The translations under genes and the position numbers were made by a program. Positions 20,930 through 31,262 of a stretch of 64,000 nt of DNA are shown here, piece by piece (positions within the stretch are counted from its first letter, which is position 1; the number at the start of each line of letters is the position of its first letter). Under the pieces are notes generated by a model. That model made no database searches. It worked only from the letters and a program-made list of their open reading frames with translations, and was not told the origin of the DNA. Source of the DNA: Neoceratodus forsteri (taxonomy: Eukaryota > Chordata > Ceratodontiformes > Ceratodontidae); the NCBI GenBank assembly GCA_016271365.2, contig CM057458.1:202526501-202590500 (forward strand), in the 5' to 3' direction.

Positions 20930-21345
20930 CCCTGGCACCCCCCCCCACCGATCGCTGTCCTGTTCTGTCAAATAATAATATCCCTGGTGCTAGTGGTCCC
21001 CTCTCCCCCCAACTGATCATCAGCCTGGTCAGTCAAATAATAATATCCCTGGTGCTAGTGCTCACCCCTGCCGGATTGCCAGCCCCAGTTGAAATAATAA
21101 TATCCCTGGTGTTAGTGGAGGGGACCACTAGCACCAGGGATATTATTACTTCAGCCAGGGCTGGCAATTGGGGGGGCCACTAGCACCCGGATATTATCAT
21201 TCAATATATTTGTCAGCCCTGGCTGAAGTCATAATACCTCTGGTGCTAGTGTTAACCCCCTTCCTTTCACTGCCAGCCCTGGTTTAAATAATATAATCCC
21301 TGGTGCTAGTGGTAACTCCCTCCATCCAGTTGCCAGCCTGGAAGT
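20930..21345. repeat. Module repeats of CCCTGGTGCTAGTGG, both orientations
   Basis: Units of about 55-65 bp contain AATAATAATATCCCTGGTG and a G+C-rich spacer. They run in one orientation from 20,930 to 21,118, switch to the reverse orientation (CCACTAGCACCAGGGATATT) at about 21,119-21,200, then return. Similar modules in the reverse orientation fill 22,120-22,830. Copies differ mainly in the G/C-run spacer. Confidence 0.8.
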
Positions 21346-21410
21346 AAAAAAAAACAAAACTTCTGACATCCAGTGGTCCCCCCCTCACTGCACTGGACAT
21401 ATCTCCACTA

Positions 21411-22118
21411 ACATAGAAACATAGAATGTGTCGGCAGAAAAGGCCCACCAGGCCCACCCAGTCTGCTCAGTATGCCTTGCATGCCACTAGGACTTTGCTA
21501 TTGCATTCTGCCTGCCCCCTTTTCAAGAGCTAACTGACACCTGTGTCTATTCCATGCTCTTTTAAATCCCCCTGCCATTCAGGCCTCCACCACCTCCCTT
21601 GGGAGTCTGATCCAGTTGTCCACCACCATCTCTGTAAAGTAGAATTTCCTGATGTTCCCACTGAACCTCCCCCTACTATCTGCAAATCATGCCCCTTGTT
21701 TTCGATTGTTTCCTTAGCCGGAAGATATTCCCTACCAGCACCCTGTTTATCCCCTCATATACTTGAAGGTCTCAATCATGTTCCACCTTTCCCTCCTTTG
21801 TTCAAGTGAGTACATCCTGAGGTCCCTTAGCCTCTCCTCATATGATTGAGGCCTGAGACCCCCCACCATTTTTGTCGCCCACCTCTGGACGTGCTTGACC
21901 CTATCCAAATCCTTCTTGAGGAATGGCCTCCAGAACTGGACTCCATATTCAAGGTGGGGCCTGATAAGCTGCCTGTACAAAGGCATTACAACCTCCCTCC
22001 TCCTGCTAGTTATACCCCTGCTGATACAACCCAGCATCTTACTGGCCCACGCAACTGCCTTCTCACATTGCTTTGTCACTTTCAAGTCCCATGAAATGAT
22101 TATGCCAATAATCATTTA
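21411..22118 (-). mobile_element. 5'-truncated CR1 insertion (C-terminal RT part)
   Basis: The left end ACATAGAAACATAGAA is the reversed CR1 terminal repeat (TTCTATGTTTCTATG). The minus frame 22,115-21,747 reads WDLKVTKQCEKAVAWASKML, PLYRQLIRPHLEYGVQFWRP and LEQRRERWNMIETFKYM, the C-terminal region of CR1 ORF2. The remaining 3' part (about 21,745-21,430) carries the rest of the tail of the gene in other frames. It is 5'-truncated as most CR1 insertions are, and sits inside element B. Confidence 0.88.
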
Positions 22119-22225
22119 AGCCGGGGATGGCAATCGGGGGCAGGGGGCACTAGCACCAGGGATATTATTATTTCAGTCAGGGCAGGCAATTGGTGGGGAG
22201 GGGACCACTAGCACCAGGGATATTA

Positions 22226-22471
22226 CCTTAGCATTATCCATGGTGCTGCAGGAGACGTTCTCAGTGATCTAGCACAGCCCTCCTCACACCTCCTCTGGCC
22301 ACAAATGTCAGGCAGGAGCATGCCTCTAACATAGGACAAGGCGTGTCACCCTGTCCTATAAATAAGAGGCATGCTCCCTGCCAGTACATATGATGGCCAG
22401 CCATGGAGGTGTGAGGAGGGCTGCGCTGGTCACTGTTTGCTCCTGCTGCAGCACCACAGATAATGCTAAGG
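22226..22471. repeat. Central hairpin of element B
   Basis: Arms starting CCTTAGCATTATCC (22,226) and ending GATAATGCTAAGG (22,471) are reverse complements across about 110 bp each. They include AGCCCTCCTCACACCTCC paired with GGAGGTGTGAGGAGGGCT. The loop holds a smaller pairing, GAGCATGCCTCT with AGAGGCATGCTC. The module repeats sit symmetrically outside it, for example CCAGTGGTCC near 21,372 and ACCACTGGATGTC near 22,509. Confidence 0.8.
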
Positions 22472-23202
22472 TGAGTGGGGGGTATGCCCGGTCCTGTGGG
22501 GTGGGAACCACTGGATGTCAGGGACTTTTTTTTTTACATCTGTGCTAGCAATTAGAGGGAGGGGGGTTACCACTAGCAAAAGGAATTATATTATTTAAGC
22601 CATAGCTGGCAATTGAGAGGAGGGGGCCACTAGCACCAGGGATATTACTATTTCAGTCAGGGCAGGCAATTGGAGGGGGGGCACTAGCACCAGGGATATT
22701 ATTATTTGACAGAATGGGCAAGCAATTGACAGGGCGGACCACTAGCACCAGAGATATTATTATTTGACAGAACTGGCTGGTGATCGGTGGGGGTGTGTGA
22801 CCACTAGCACCAGGGATATGTATTCATGACTGCATGACTGGGACTGGGCAATTGGGGGAGGGGAGTGGCACCACTCTAACTTGCCTCGCTACCCATGCAA
22901 ATGAGCCTATAATGACACACAAATGGCCCTTAGTGGCCTACATGTCCAATGGCCTCATTTGCATGGGTCCCTTTAAATACTGCAAATAGTGCTTCAACGC
23001 TATCCATTCTGGTGGCGTACTTCAGGAGCCCAGTTAGGGCAGCACTAAGTGGCTTAGTTCTGTGCTGACATGGCCTTATATTCAGTTAAATAGCACCAGT
23101 ACATTATTCCACTGAATACAGCCTCCTCAAGCACACGGGCAATCACAAGGCGCAGTAAAAATTATTGCACTCCACATTGCACTATTCTGAATTTCTGGCC
23201 CC

Positions 23203-24085
23203 AGATCTCTAAGAAATGAAATGTCCATAATGGAGGCTTTCATCATGGATCCCTTGGCAGATCTGGTATGTATCATAGAGAAATGCTTTGGGGATGACTC
23301 TCGACTCGATCCATGCAGGAGGTATCCACTCCTCCTGTGTATTCTGTGGTGTGTTGTCCTAGGTGGGAGAGCAGGGGTGGTGAGGTAATTCTGTTTAAGA
23401 TCCACATCAGGACTAATGCCATACCCCATGGGAGTGACCAGTTTGGTTGAATGTGTGGTGGTGAATGGTAGGCCAGATACAGGTTGCAGTATCATTCTCA
23501 TATACCGGCCTCCAGGGCATGGAAGCGATTTCTGGCAGGAACCAGAGAGCTTCATGGCCAAGCTGATGTTAGCCTCTCACTGACATCTTGTTCTGGGTGA
23601 TGTTTCAGCATCTTAGTTGCTAATGAAGCATCTTTTTTTTCTTTTTGGAATGCAGTTCCTTCAGTTGATGTCTTCAATGGGCCTTCTAAAGGTAGTTGCC
23701 ATTGGTACCCACCAGCACGGTCACACCTTGGACCTGGTCTTCTTGTTACATCATGACATTAGTAATGTCAGGTTTGAAACTGTCATTTGGTCAGATCATC
23801 ATGCTGTTCCATTTCTTTGTGGGGTTTCACATTTAACCTCACTGGTGGAGATTGTCAATTGTCATTCTTTTCAAAACTTGGAACCTGAGAACCTCCTGGC
23901 AGTACTGGACATCTCGGACATGGAGATGGCGTGTGTGGTGAGTGTTGAGGGGACCATGGAGGACTATAACATGGTTCTTGTGGCACATTTGACACCCTAG
24001 CTCCACCCCTTTATTTCCCACTGTAGTTCACCATGGTTCAAAGGTGATCTGTTGATGCTGAAGGCAAACGGGATGGATATCCCAG
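23203..24085 (+). pseudogene. L2-type LINE endonuclease fragment
   Basis: Plus-strand frames give ILIYRPPGHGSDFW (about 23,500), VLGDVSAS (about 23,595, family GDFNA), and THQHGHTLDLVFLL with SDHHAVPF (23,700-23,810). These are the endonuclease boxes of the L2 clade; the catalytic SDH is kept while GDFN is lost. The frame 23,617-24,000 continues into the linker (LDISDMEMACVVSVEGTMED). Stops break it. No RT follows. Confidence 0.75.
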
Positions 24086-24655
24086 TCGGAAAAGGATAGA
24101 TTGGTGCTGAGGGCTCATTATGTATTATTACAGCTCCATGACTTAGGACTATCCATGCCAGGATACACAGCTTTCAGGAGAGATAAGGGACAAGGGAAAG
24201 GGGGAGTTGTGGCTTTGTATGTGAAGAAGGGCATCAGGCTTACAGAGGACAATGATGTGGAAGGGAGCACCAGTACAGAAGCATTGTGGGTTCAAGTAGT
24301 CATGCACAAGAAAGGATTAACAGGGTTAGACTGGCATTTAAACCACCTTCTCATAAAGAAAAAGTGGACAAGGAGTTTGGTGAGGTAAAAAAGAATGTGG
24401 CAAAGCAAGGTGCTCTTAATGGAGGATGTCAACAGGCCATATGTGGACTGGAGTGTCCTAGTTGCAGTGAATGCAAGAAACCAGAAGCTGGTAGATGCCC
24501 AACAGGATGCATGGCTGGTACAGAAGATGGAGAAGCCCACAGGGAATAAATCCATTCTTGTTTGATCCTCACAGTTAGGGACAGAGCTGGAGAGGTCACA
24601 GTAAGAGATCCCCTAGGAACCAGTGATCACCTGACCATCTGGTTGGATATAATGG
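24086..24655 (+). pseudogene. CR1-type endonuclease fragment
   Basis: The frame 24,101-24,388 reads MPGYTAFRRDKGQGKGGVVA, LYVKKGIRL and EALWVQVVMHKK, typical of the CR1 endonuclease. A shifted frame gives EDVNRPYVDW (family GDFNxPxxxW) and ARNQKLVDAQQDAWLVQ. At about 24,590-24,640 it reads VRDPLGTSDHLTIW with SDH intact. It stops where the L2 3' end begins at about 24,656, so the L2 may have inserted here. Confidence 0.75.
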
Positions 24656-24852
24656 CAAGGCAACTTTATTTCTAAGGGGCCCAATCCCAGAGGCTTTGGG
24701 CACTGTACACAATAAAAACAGGATACAAATACAGAAATAACATTTATGCAGTAGCAAAATATTTAAAAAACATTCTTAAAAGCATTAATATAAAATGTAA
24801 ATATGCGGTATAAATATCCGATAGCGGAGGGTCAGAAAATGGGTGAGATTTC

Positions 24853-27750
24853 TTAATCCCCAAAAGCCTGGCAAAAGAGATGGGCCTTAAGCCTCTGCTT
24901 AAAGACACCAATCAAGGGGGCTTCCAGGATTGCAGCTGGAAGTGTGTTCCACAGGGTAGGCCAAGAGACACTGAATGCTCGATCATCAGAGATCTTGAGC
25001 TGTACCGTGGGAACATCCAGGAAGACCCTCGAAACAGAGTGGAGGGAGCGGGCAGAGGTCGTAGGTGACAGGAGCTCAGACAGGTAGCCAGGATCCAGCC
25101 CAAATAGGGCATTATAGGTGAGCAAGCCCACCTTGAAAAGGACCCTCCACCTGACTGGCAGCCAGTGCAGAGCATGCAGGACCGGGGTCACATAGCACGA
25201 CTGAAATAGTCCCACCAGTAACCAGGCCTCCATGTTCTGCACCAGCTGTGCCCTGTGGAGGGTCCCTCCCATGACCCTGAAGTAAAGAGCATTACAGCTG
25301 TCAAGTCTGGAGGTCACAAAGGCATGTACTAGGGTCGGCGCTCTTCGGACGGAACAAGGGGCTTGATCCTGGTCATATTCCGTAGGCGATAAAAAACACT
25401 CTTTGCAACAGATGACACCTGATCTTCAAAGGTCAGTCTGTTGTCCAGGGTCACACCTAGATTTTGCACCCTCAGGAAAGCAACCAATGGAGCAGACCCT
25501 AGGAAAAGACCAGTGTCTGCTCCAGGTAGCAACCCATCACTTCCATGACCCGGCTTGACCACCAGCACATCTGTCTTGTCCAGATTGAGTCACAGCCAGC
25601 TGGAAGCCATCCAGTCATTGATTTTAGCCAGACAGGTGTTAAGCACATCAACCAAACTGCATGTCCTGGGGGCCAATAACAAATACAGCTGGGTGTCATT
25701 TGTATAGCAGTGAAACTCCACGCTGTACTGTCAAATGATCTCACCCAGGGGCAGCATATACACCACAAACAGCATCAGTGACAAGATTGAGCCCTGTGGA
25801 ACTCCACAAGACAGAGGCATTGGAGAGGAGGAGAAATTCCCCATCACTACCCACTGCACCCTGTCTGAGAGATAGGACTCAAACCATCTGATGGCAACAC
25901 TGGTGAATCCACAAAATTCACAGAGCCGATCGAGAAGCACAATGTGGTCCATGGTGTCGAAAGCTGAAGAGAGATCAAGGAGCACAAGAATTGACCTGTC
26001 TCCTCTATCTCTAGCTCTAAGTAAGTCATTATGCACCCTGACTAGTGTGGTTTCTGTGCTGTGTCTAGCCCAAAAACCTGACTGAAATGGCTCATAGATG
26101 TCAAAGGACATGAGCCGATCCTCGAGCTGCTGTGCTACCAGTTTCTTGACAACCTTGCTCAAGAAAGGCAGGTTGGAGATAGGGTGGTAATTTGCTAGGA
26201 TGTCTGGGTCAAGGGAAGGTTTCTTTAGGAGGGGTCTCACCAGCACCTCTTTCAGAGGAGCTGGGAACACCTCCTCCGCCATCGAGCACCTGGCTATCCC
26301 AGCAAACACTGGGCCATCAGCCTCAGTGCATCCCATCTAGAAATTCATCGTGGCTGGGTCCAGTTTACAAGATGTATGCTTCAGCTCTAAGATCACCCGA
26401 GTCACCTCAGACACCACCACTGGCCTAAACTCTTCCCAGGCAGGCAGAGTTCCTCTGCTTCCAACAGCCCAGCATCTGTGATGCAAAAGCCTACCTGACG
26501 GAATCCCCGACTGGATAGCCGACACCCTGTCAGAGAAGAACAGCGCAAAGTACTCACACAAGGTGGATGAAAAGACTTTTTTTCGGCTTAAGACAGGCCA
26601 GATAAAGAAGCCAGTCCATGGTCTGAAAAAGCTGAGCAGGTCTGTTCCTCCCTGCCGCAATGTCCCTGGACAGGAATGCTGCTTTCTTATCGGAGATTGC
26701 CTCCTGGTACTCACAATAGTGGGTGCACAGGACCAGCTTGTAAACATCTAGCTGGGACTTCCACCAGTAATGCTCCAACTTCTGACCCCTGATCTTCATC
26801 TCCTTGAGATCCCCATCGAACCACGGGGCTCTCAAGTGTGAAGAACTGGGTTGTATATAAACTGGTGCTATGGCATCCAGAGTGTCAGACACCACCTTAT
26901 TATAGGAGGCTATTGCCTCCTCGGAGCCAATCACACAAGCCGCCTCAACCCTAGATAGGTCAGCTACTGTCAAAAGTCCTTCTGGGTCTAACCCCCTTAA
27001 AAGGCGGTAGCTAACCATCTCCACAGGGACAGGACTATCAGGAGGGCCCCAAACATGAACTCCACAGTGCAGTGATAGGACCAAGAAACTGGATCAATCC
27101 TGAGGTTATCAACCCCAAGACCCAACTGGAACAACAGATCGAGTGTGTGACTATGCTGGTGGGTCAGAGAAGCAACCACTTGTGTCAGGTCCAGTGAAGA
27201 CATTAACTGGAGGAGGTCATAATGGAAATGCTAGGATTCGTCATCAACCCAGGCATTGAAGTCCCCCAGGATTAAACACCTGGGGGACTCCAACACCTGG
27301 TCGATGACGAAGTCCACCACCTCTGACAGGAATTCTCCCCCAACCCAAGTGGGCAGTAAATGAGGAGAATCCTGCAGTCTGCACCTTGACCCCCACGAAT
27401 GGTGACACACTCAACGGACCTGGTGTTACCAACTGAATGCATTGTGAAGCCCAGATTTGCTCTAAAAACGATGGCCACACTCCTGCCCCTGTGATCCTTC
27501 CTTGGGCAGTGCACCACGGAGTACCCGGTGGGGATGGCGGCCACTAGAACTGGGCTGGCATCGTCATCCAACCAAGTCTCCATAATGCAAGCCAGGTCAA
27601 CAGAGGACATCAAGTCTGCAAAAATAGCAGTCTTGTTCCTAACTGACCTGGCATTGCAAAGCACTGCTTGAAGAGGATTAGGGGAGGTGGCTGGTCCTAT
27701 AGCTACCTGCTCAGTCAGTCTGGTTGGACCCCTGGGTACAGGAGCCAAAC
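24853..27750 (-). pseudogene. L2 ORF2: endonuclease and reverse transcriptase
   Basis: The endonuclease is at 27,750-26,990. It has LCNARSVRNKTAIFADL, ACIMETWLDDD, LILGDFNAWVDDE (about 27,260), THQHSHTLDLLFQLG and a degraded SDH box (VSWSYHCTV, where the family has SDH). The RT is at 26,336-25,731. It has NYHPISNLPFLSKVVKKLVA, SGFWARHSTETTLV, motif A VLLDLSSAFDTMDH and GVPQGSILSLMLF. Motif C (about 25,701-25,712) reads YTND where the family has YADD, so a catalytic Asp is lost. The C-terminal region 25,317-24,853 has ALHWLPVRWRVLFKVGLLTY. It is not functional because of frameshifts, a stop near 25,730, the changed SDH and the changed YADD. Confidence 0.88.
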
Positions 27751-27753
27751 ATG

Positions 27754-28020
27754 TCAGGCATCTCCCTCAGCCCTGTTTGAACCAGGGCATCTCCTGGACC
27801 TTACAACCTCAATGCTCCTCACCACCTCATCCTCCGCTGCTCTCTGCCAGCAGTGTCTCAACTGACACCTTGTTATTCTGACCTCTCTGTAGCATCTAGA
27901 TGCAGACAGAGGGACAGGGAGGTTGGCTATGGGGTGGAGGTCAACCAGCAGTGAGGCAGCATAGGTGAGTCTCGCAGGGCCAGTACCTAAACACATTTCA
28001 ACAAGGACTATCAAACCCAA
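27754..28020 (-). other. Possible L2 ORF1 or 5' region remnant
   Basis: An 88-residue minus frame precedes the endonuclease. It carries no recognisable domain but sits where L2 ORF1 or the 5' UTR should be. It is Arg-rich toward its end. It is listed only by position. Confidence 0.3.
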
Positions 28021-30345
28021 CCCTTAAACAGCTCAAACCATAGCCAAAACTATAAAATAGCAAAAATCATGCAAAAATTCACTTACACTCCATGCACACC
28101 ACAACCATATACACCAGTCACACATACCCCCAATAAATCACCTTCAAAATCCTAACCCCACCCCAAGGTTTAGAAACAGAGATTAATATTTAAACCAGAA
28201 CTAAAAGCAGCATGTAGGTCCTCCAAAAAGGAGAGCAGTCACAATTGTCTTTCAATTTCAGGGGAGAACTACAAGGTCCAGAAGGCTCCCACCTCTTAGG
28301 ACAAACCAAAAGACTCACTGCGGTCAGCTCTCACCAGAACACATGGAGCCAAAATGATTTAAAATATATAACTAAAAGGTACTCTCACTGCCAGAAATTC
28401 AAAGCAATAGAGAAAGTCTGACTGGTTCATCAGTTCACAGTCCGGGAAAGATCTTCACAGGAGTACAAAATGTAGTTAAAGATGAAAACTTTCACAAAAC
28501 CTGTCCTGTAATAAAATTAGTCCTTTCTGGCACAGCATTCAAAATTGTCTTGACCCGCTACTCGCACTGTCCAATAACTTCAACCCAGAAATTTGCATCT
28601 TGGGTGATTATGCACATTTACAAGGGTGTCAACAGAGAGTGCACATGGCCTTAATTTCAGCCTGTGCTAAGAAAGTAATTTTGAGGCATTGGCTGGAATC
28701 AGCTGCCCCCACCAATGTGGAATTGTTTAAGGAAATCATGTTTGCCTTATAAGCAGAGCTCATCATTGCAGGAGCTACCAACAGAATGGACAATTATAAA
28801 CTAAGATGTGAACCTCTGTATACTCTTATATTGATTCAGTAGACCCTAGTCAGTCTTACCTCCCTTTTTAATGACAGTTACATCCCCTGGATATAATCTC
28901 CAAAACCGTCTTTTATTATTGCATTTCTTTACAACCGTCCTCATTTAACAGTAAGTGGCAGACTGGGGTGGTTTGGGAGGAAGGAGGGAAGGTGGGTGGG
29001 ATACAGACAATGATAAAATGTTTTTGGATTTCCTATACTGTAATCCATCCCCATGTGCTACACATTATGTATTAGTATTCTACTAACCAAATTCTGCTCC
29101 AGCATTATCATGTTGTCTGTATTAGTTGTTGTTGTTAATATCTCAAAACAATAAAGCTTATTAAATGGAATAAAAAAAGAAAACTTTCACAAAACCTGAC
29201 TTTAGAGGAGTCTGAGGGAATCCAGAATCCATTACCTGGAGAATGCAGCGACTAGTGAGACACTACACCTTCCCTGGCTTCCTCCGCAGCCCCCAGGGGT
29301 TGGATCCCACACCAGCCCAAACCCTAGCACAGGCTGGGCTAATAGAGGTAACCCCCTCAAAACCCACCCAGAAGGTAGCCTCCCACTAAAATCCCAAGCC
29401 TGCAGCCACAGCCCCCCGGGAGGTCAGATCACCAGCTATCCCCCACACAGCTTAGGGAGCACCAGGAGTTCTCAGTCCACCCTCTGGCAGACCACCTACC
29501 AGTGTCCCTGCCTGACTCAGTGCAAGAAAAGCAGCCACTCTCCAAAAGTGGGCCAAGAAGGTCCTCCACCCACACAAATCCTCAGGCCCTGGATACTCGG
29601 GCAACAGGAAGGAAGACCTTCTCTTCCTTACGGTGCATCCCAGGCAAGGGACCGATCAAGTTCCTGGACAATTCCAATGACAAAAGCTTCTCCTACCCCA
29701 TTCCACCTTATGTGAACCTCTTCATCAAAGTTCCTCTTCTCCAGGACACAACCTAGTCACTAGCAGTACTCTCCAGCTAGTTATAATAACAGAGCTGGAA
29801 AAACAGAGAAACTTATGTAAGCATTATATGAATTCCATTTCCAAAGCCTTAAATTCCCTCTCTATACCCAAAATCGCTTCTCAAGCTTACTTCTTCACTT
29901 AAATCCCTATCTTACTGCTGCTAAAATAACTAAAATAAGCTACGAATGGACTGGTATAATACAAAATTGGAAAAACTAATAATGGACCAAAACTAAGCAG
30001 AATAAACTAAAGCTTCTGCTGCTGCTTAAGAGAGACAACAATATAGCAAGCACTCACAAACTAAGGTTTTAGACATTAGAAAGACAGATTCCGGCTGAGT
30101 GAGGGAACTGACTTTGGAGAAACTGGTGGGGTGGAGGTGGCAGTGGAGGTGGGTAGCATAAAGTGGCACTAGGTCAGAAGAGCACTGTCAATAGTGCCAT
30201 CCAGAACAGTGCTGTATTGACAGAGCTCTTCAGAACAGCAGCACAACAGAATGCCACTGCACAACACAGCACCAACAACAAACAGTAATATACATCCCCA
30301 ATGCGGGGGGCTCTGCCCCCCCACACCCCACTATCGTTAAGATTC
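28021..30345. other. DNA around the truncated L1; likely L2 5' region, otherwise unclassified
   Basis: Excluding the insertion at 28,504-29,178, this sequence is C- and A-rich on the plus strand, with no domain seen. Continuity across the insertion is shown by its target duplication. It may be the 5' UTR of the L2 at 24,656-28,020, but nothing in it proves that. A frame at 29,502-29,756 (plus) is unrecognised. Confidence 0.35.
28504..29178 (+). mobile_element. 5'-truncated L1 insertion with 20-bp target site duplication
   Basis: The 20-bp sequence starting GAAAACTTTC occurs at 28,484-28,503 and exactly again at 29,179-29,198. Between them, plus-strand frames give the C-terminal end of L1 ORF2: ALISACAKKVILRHWLES (about 28,650-28,700) and MDNYKLRCEPLYT. 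A 3' UTR with AATAAAGCTTATT near 29,149 and a terminal A-tract complete it. A perfect duplication, A-tail and truncation are the signature of target-primed reverse transcription. Confidence 0.9.
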
Positions 30346-30560
30346 TCACTTCAGGGAGGAGCGGACCTCGAGGAAAGAAGAAATATGTGGGGCCATGGAA
30401 TACTGTTTCCACGGCCCCTTGTAAAAAAAAAAGAAAGACCCCACAAGGAAAACTAAAGGGAGACCAGGATTAGAACCCTGGTCTCCACCACCATCCTGCC
30501 AAGCAGCTTCATGCCTTTGCCTCCATACCACAGGAGCTGCTCAGCCAGCCACCTGATTTC
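30346..30560 (-). mobile_element. tRNA-like SINE on the minus strand (tentative)
   Basis: The minus strand reads a tRNA-like head near 30,545-30,470, with GCTCCTGTGGTATGGAGG and a B-box-like GGTTCTAATCC near 30,474. A less conserved body with an A-run (plus 30,423-30,432) follows. The A box is weak. It is a different family from the 12,432/30,711 SINE. Confidence 0.45.
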
Positions 30561-30710
30561 CTCTGCCCTTGTGGTCTGCTCTAGTTCCACAGACAGTGAC
30601 CTGGGGAGCGCTTAGTGCCTAGCGCTATTAATCCCCTATCACTGCATAGACCACGCGGTTCTTCCGGGCACTATTAAAGTAGCACTATTTTAACTGGGTA
30701 GGGCATAAAG

Positions 30711-30899
30711 TATAGCTTAGAGGTTAGAGCAATGAGCTTTCAATGAACTTGGTACATTCAGTGACCTGGGTTTGATTCCCACAACCTCCATTTGCATACT
30801 GTATGACCCTGAGTGAGTCACTTAACCTCCCCATTGCTCCCGGGTTACCCCTGACAACAGGCCATGGGCCTAGTGGGCCTTAAGATTACAAAAAAAAAA
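30711..30899 (+). mobile_element. tRNA-headed SINE, copy 3
   Basis: It has the same family as the copy at 12,432. The A box is TAGCTTAGAGG (about 30,722), the B box is GGTTTGATTCCC (about 30,769), the tail has GAGTGAGTCACTTAACC, and a CGGGTTACCCCTGACAACAG segment is followed by an A9 tail. It sits between the minus-strand SINE and a CR1 fragment. Confidence 0.85.
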
Positions 30900-30949
30900 C
30901 TGTCCTTAACAGTTAAACAGTGACAAATAAAATAAATTACTTGAAAACC

Positions 30950-31262
30950 TTAAAGTCTAATTTTTGTGTTCATGGAGGAAGGAGAAGGGAAGGGGATGCA
31001 AGAAGTAACAGAAACTTTGGAAGAAGGAAGATGGGCTCTAATCCTTTTTTGGAGGTGAGAGCCCTGTAGGCACTTGCTATCTAACGGGTGGACAAAGCAG
31101 TGTGGCTGGATGGGGAGCAATACAAGGGTATTGGGGGAGCTCAGGGAAATCCTGGCTATACCTTTGACAGGTCTGTTTAACAGCTCACTGGAAACAGGAG
31201 TGGTTCTGGAGGACTGGAGGAGTGCAGATGTAGTCCCACTACACAACAAGCTCCGGCACAGC
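30950..31262 (+). pseudogene. CR1 RT fragment
   Basis: The frame at 31,100-31,250 reads VLGELREILAIPLTGLFNS, SLETGVVLEDW and SADVVPLHNK. This matches CR1 RT block 0-1 (family LAxPLxxLFNxSLETGxVPEDW). The upstream part is eroded and the copy ends at about 31,262 without motif A. Confidence 0.78.

Larger units (their letters stand above)
20560..23201. mobile_element. Palindromic, repeat-built TIR-like element B with nested CR1
   Basis: The right end near 23,201 reads CTGAATTTCTGGCCC, a diverged version of the right end of TIR element A. The left end is not recognised, and 20,560 is where related sequence begins to be plausible. The interior is made of many copies of a CCCTGGTGCTAGTGG module in both orientations, arranged around a hairpin at 22,226-22,471. 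A CR1 lies at 21,411-22,118. No transposase is seen. It is probably a non-autonomous DNA transposon of the same broad group as elements A and C. Confidence 0.5.
24656..28020 (-). mobile_element. Near full-length L2-clade LINE
   Basis: The 3' end at about 24,656 reads CAACTTTATTTCTAAG on the plus strand, followed by GGGCACTGTACA, the L2-like terminus. Moving right come the C-terminal ORF2 region, RT, linker, endonuclease and a possible ORF1 remnant at 28,020-27,754. Frames are long but broken about every 400-600 bp. The 5' limit is uncertain and may extend toward 30,000. Confidence 0.82.
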
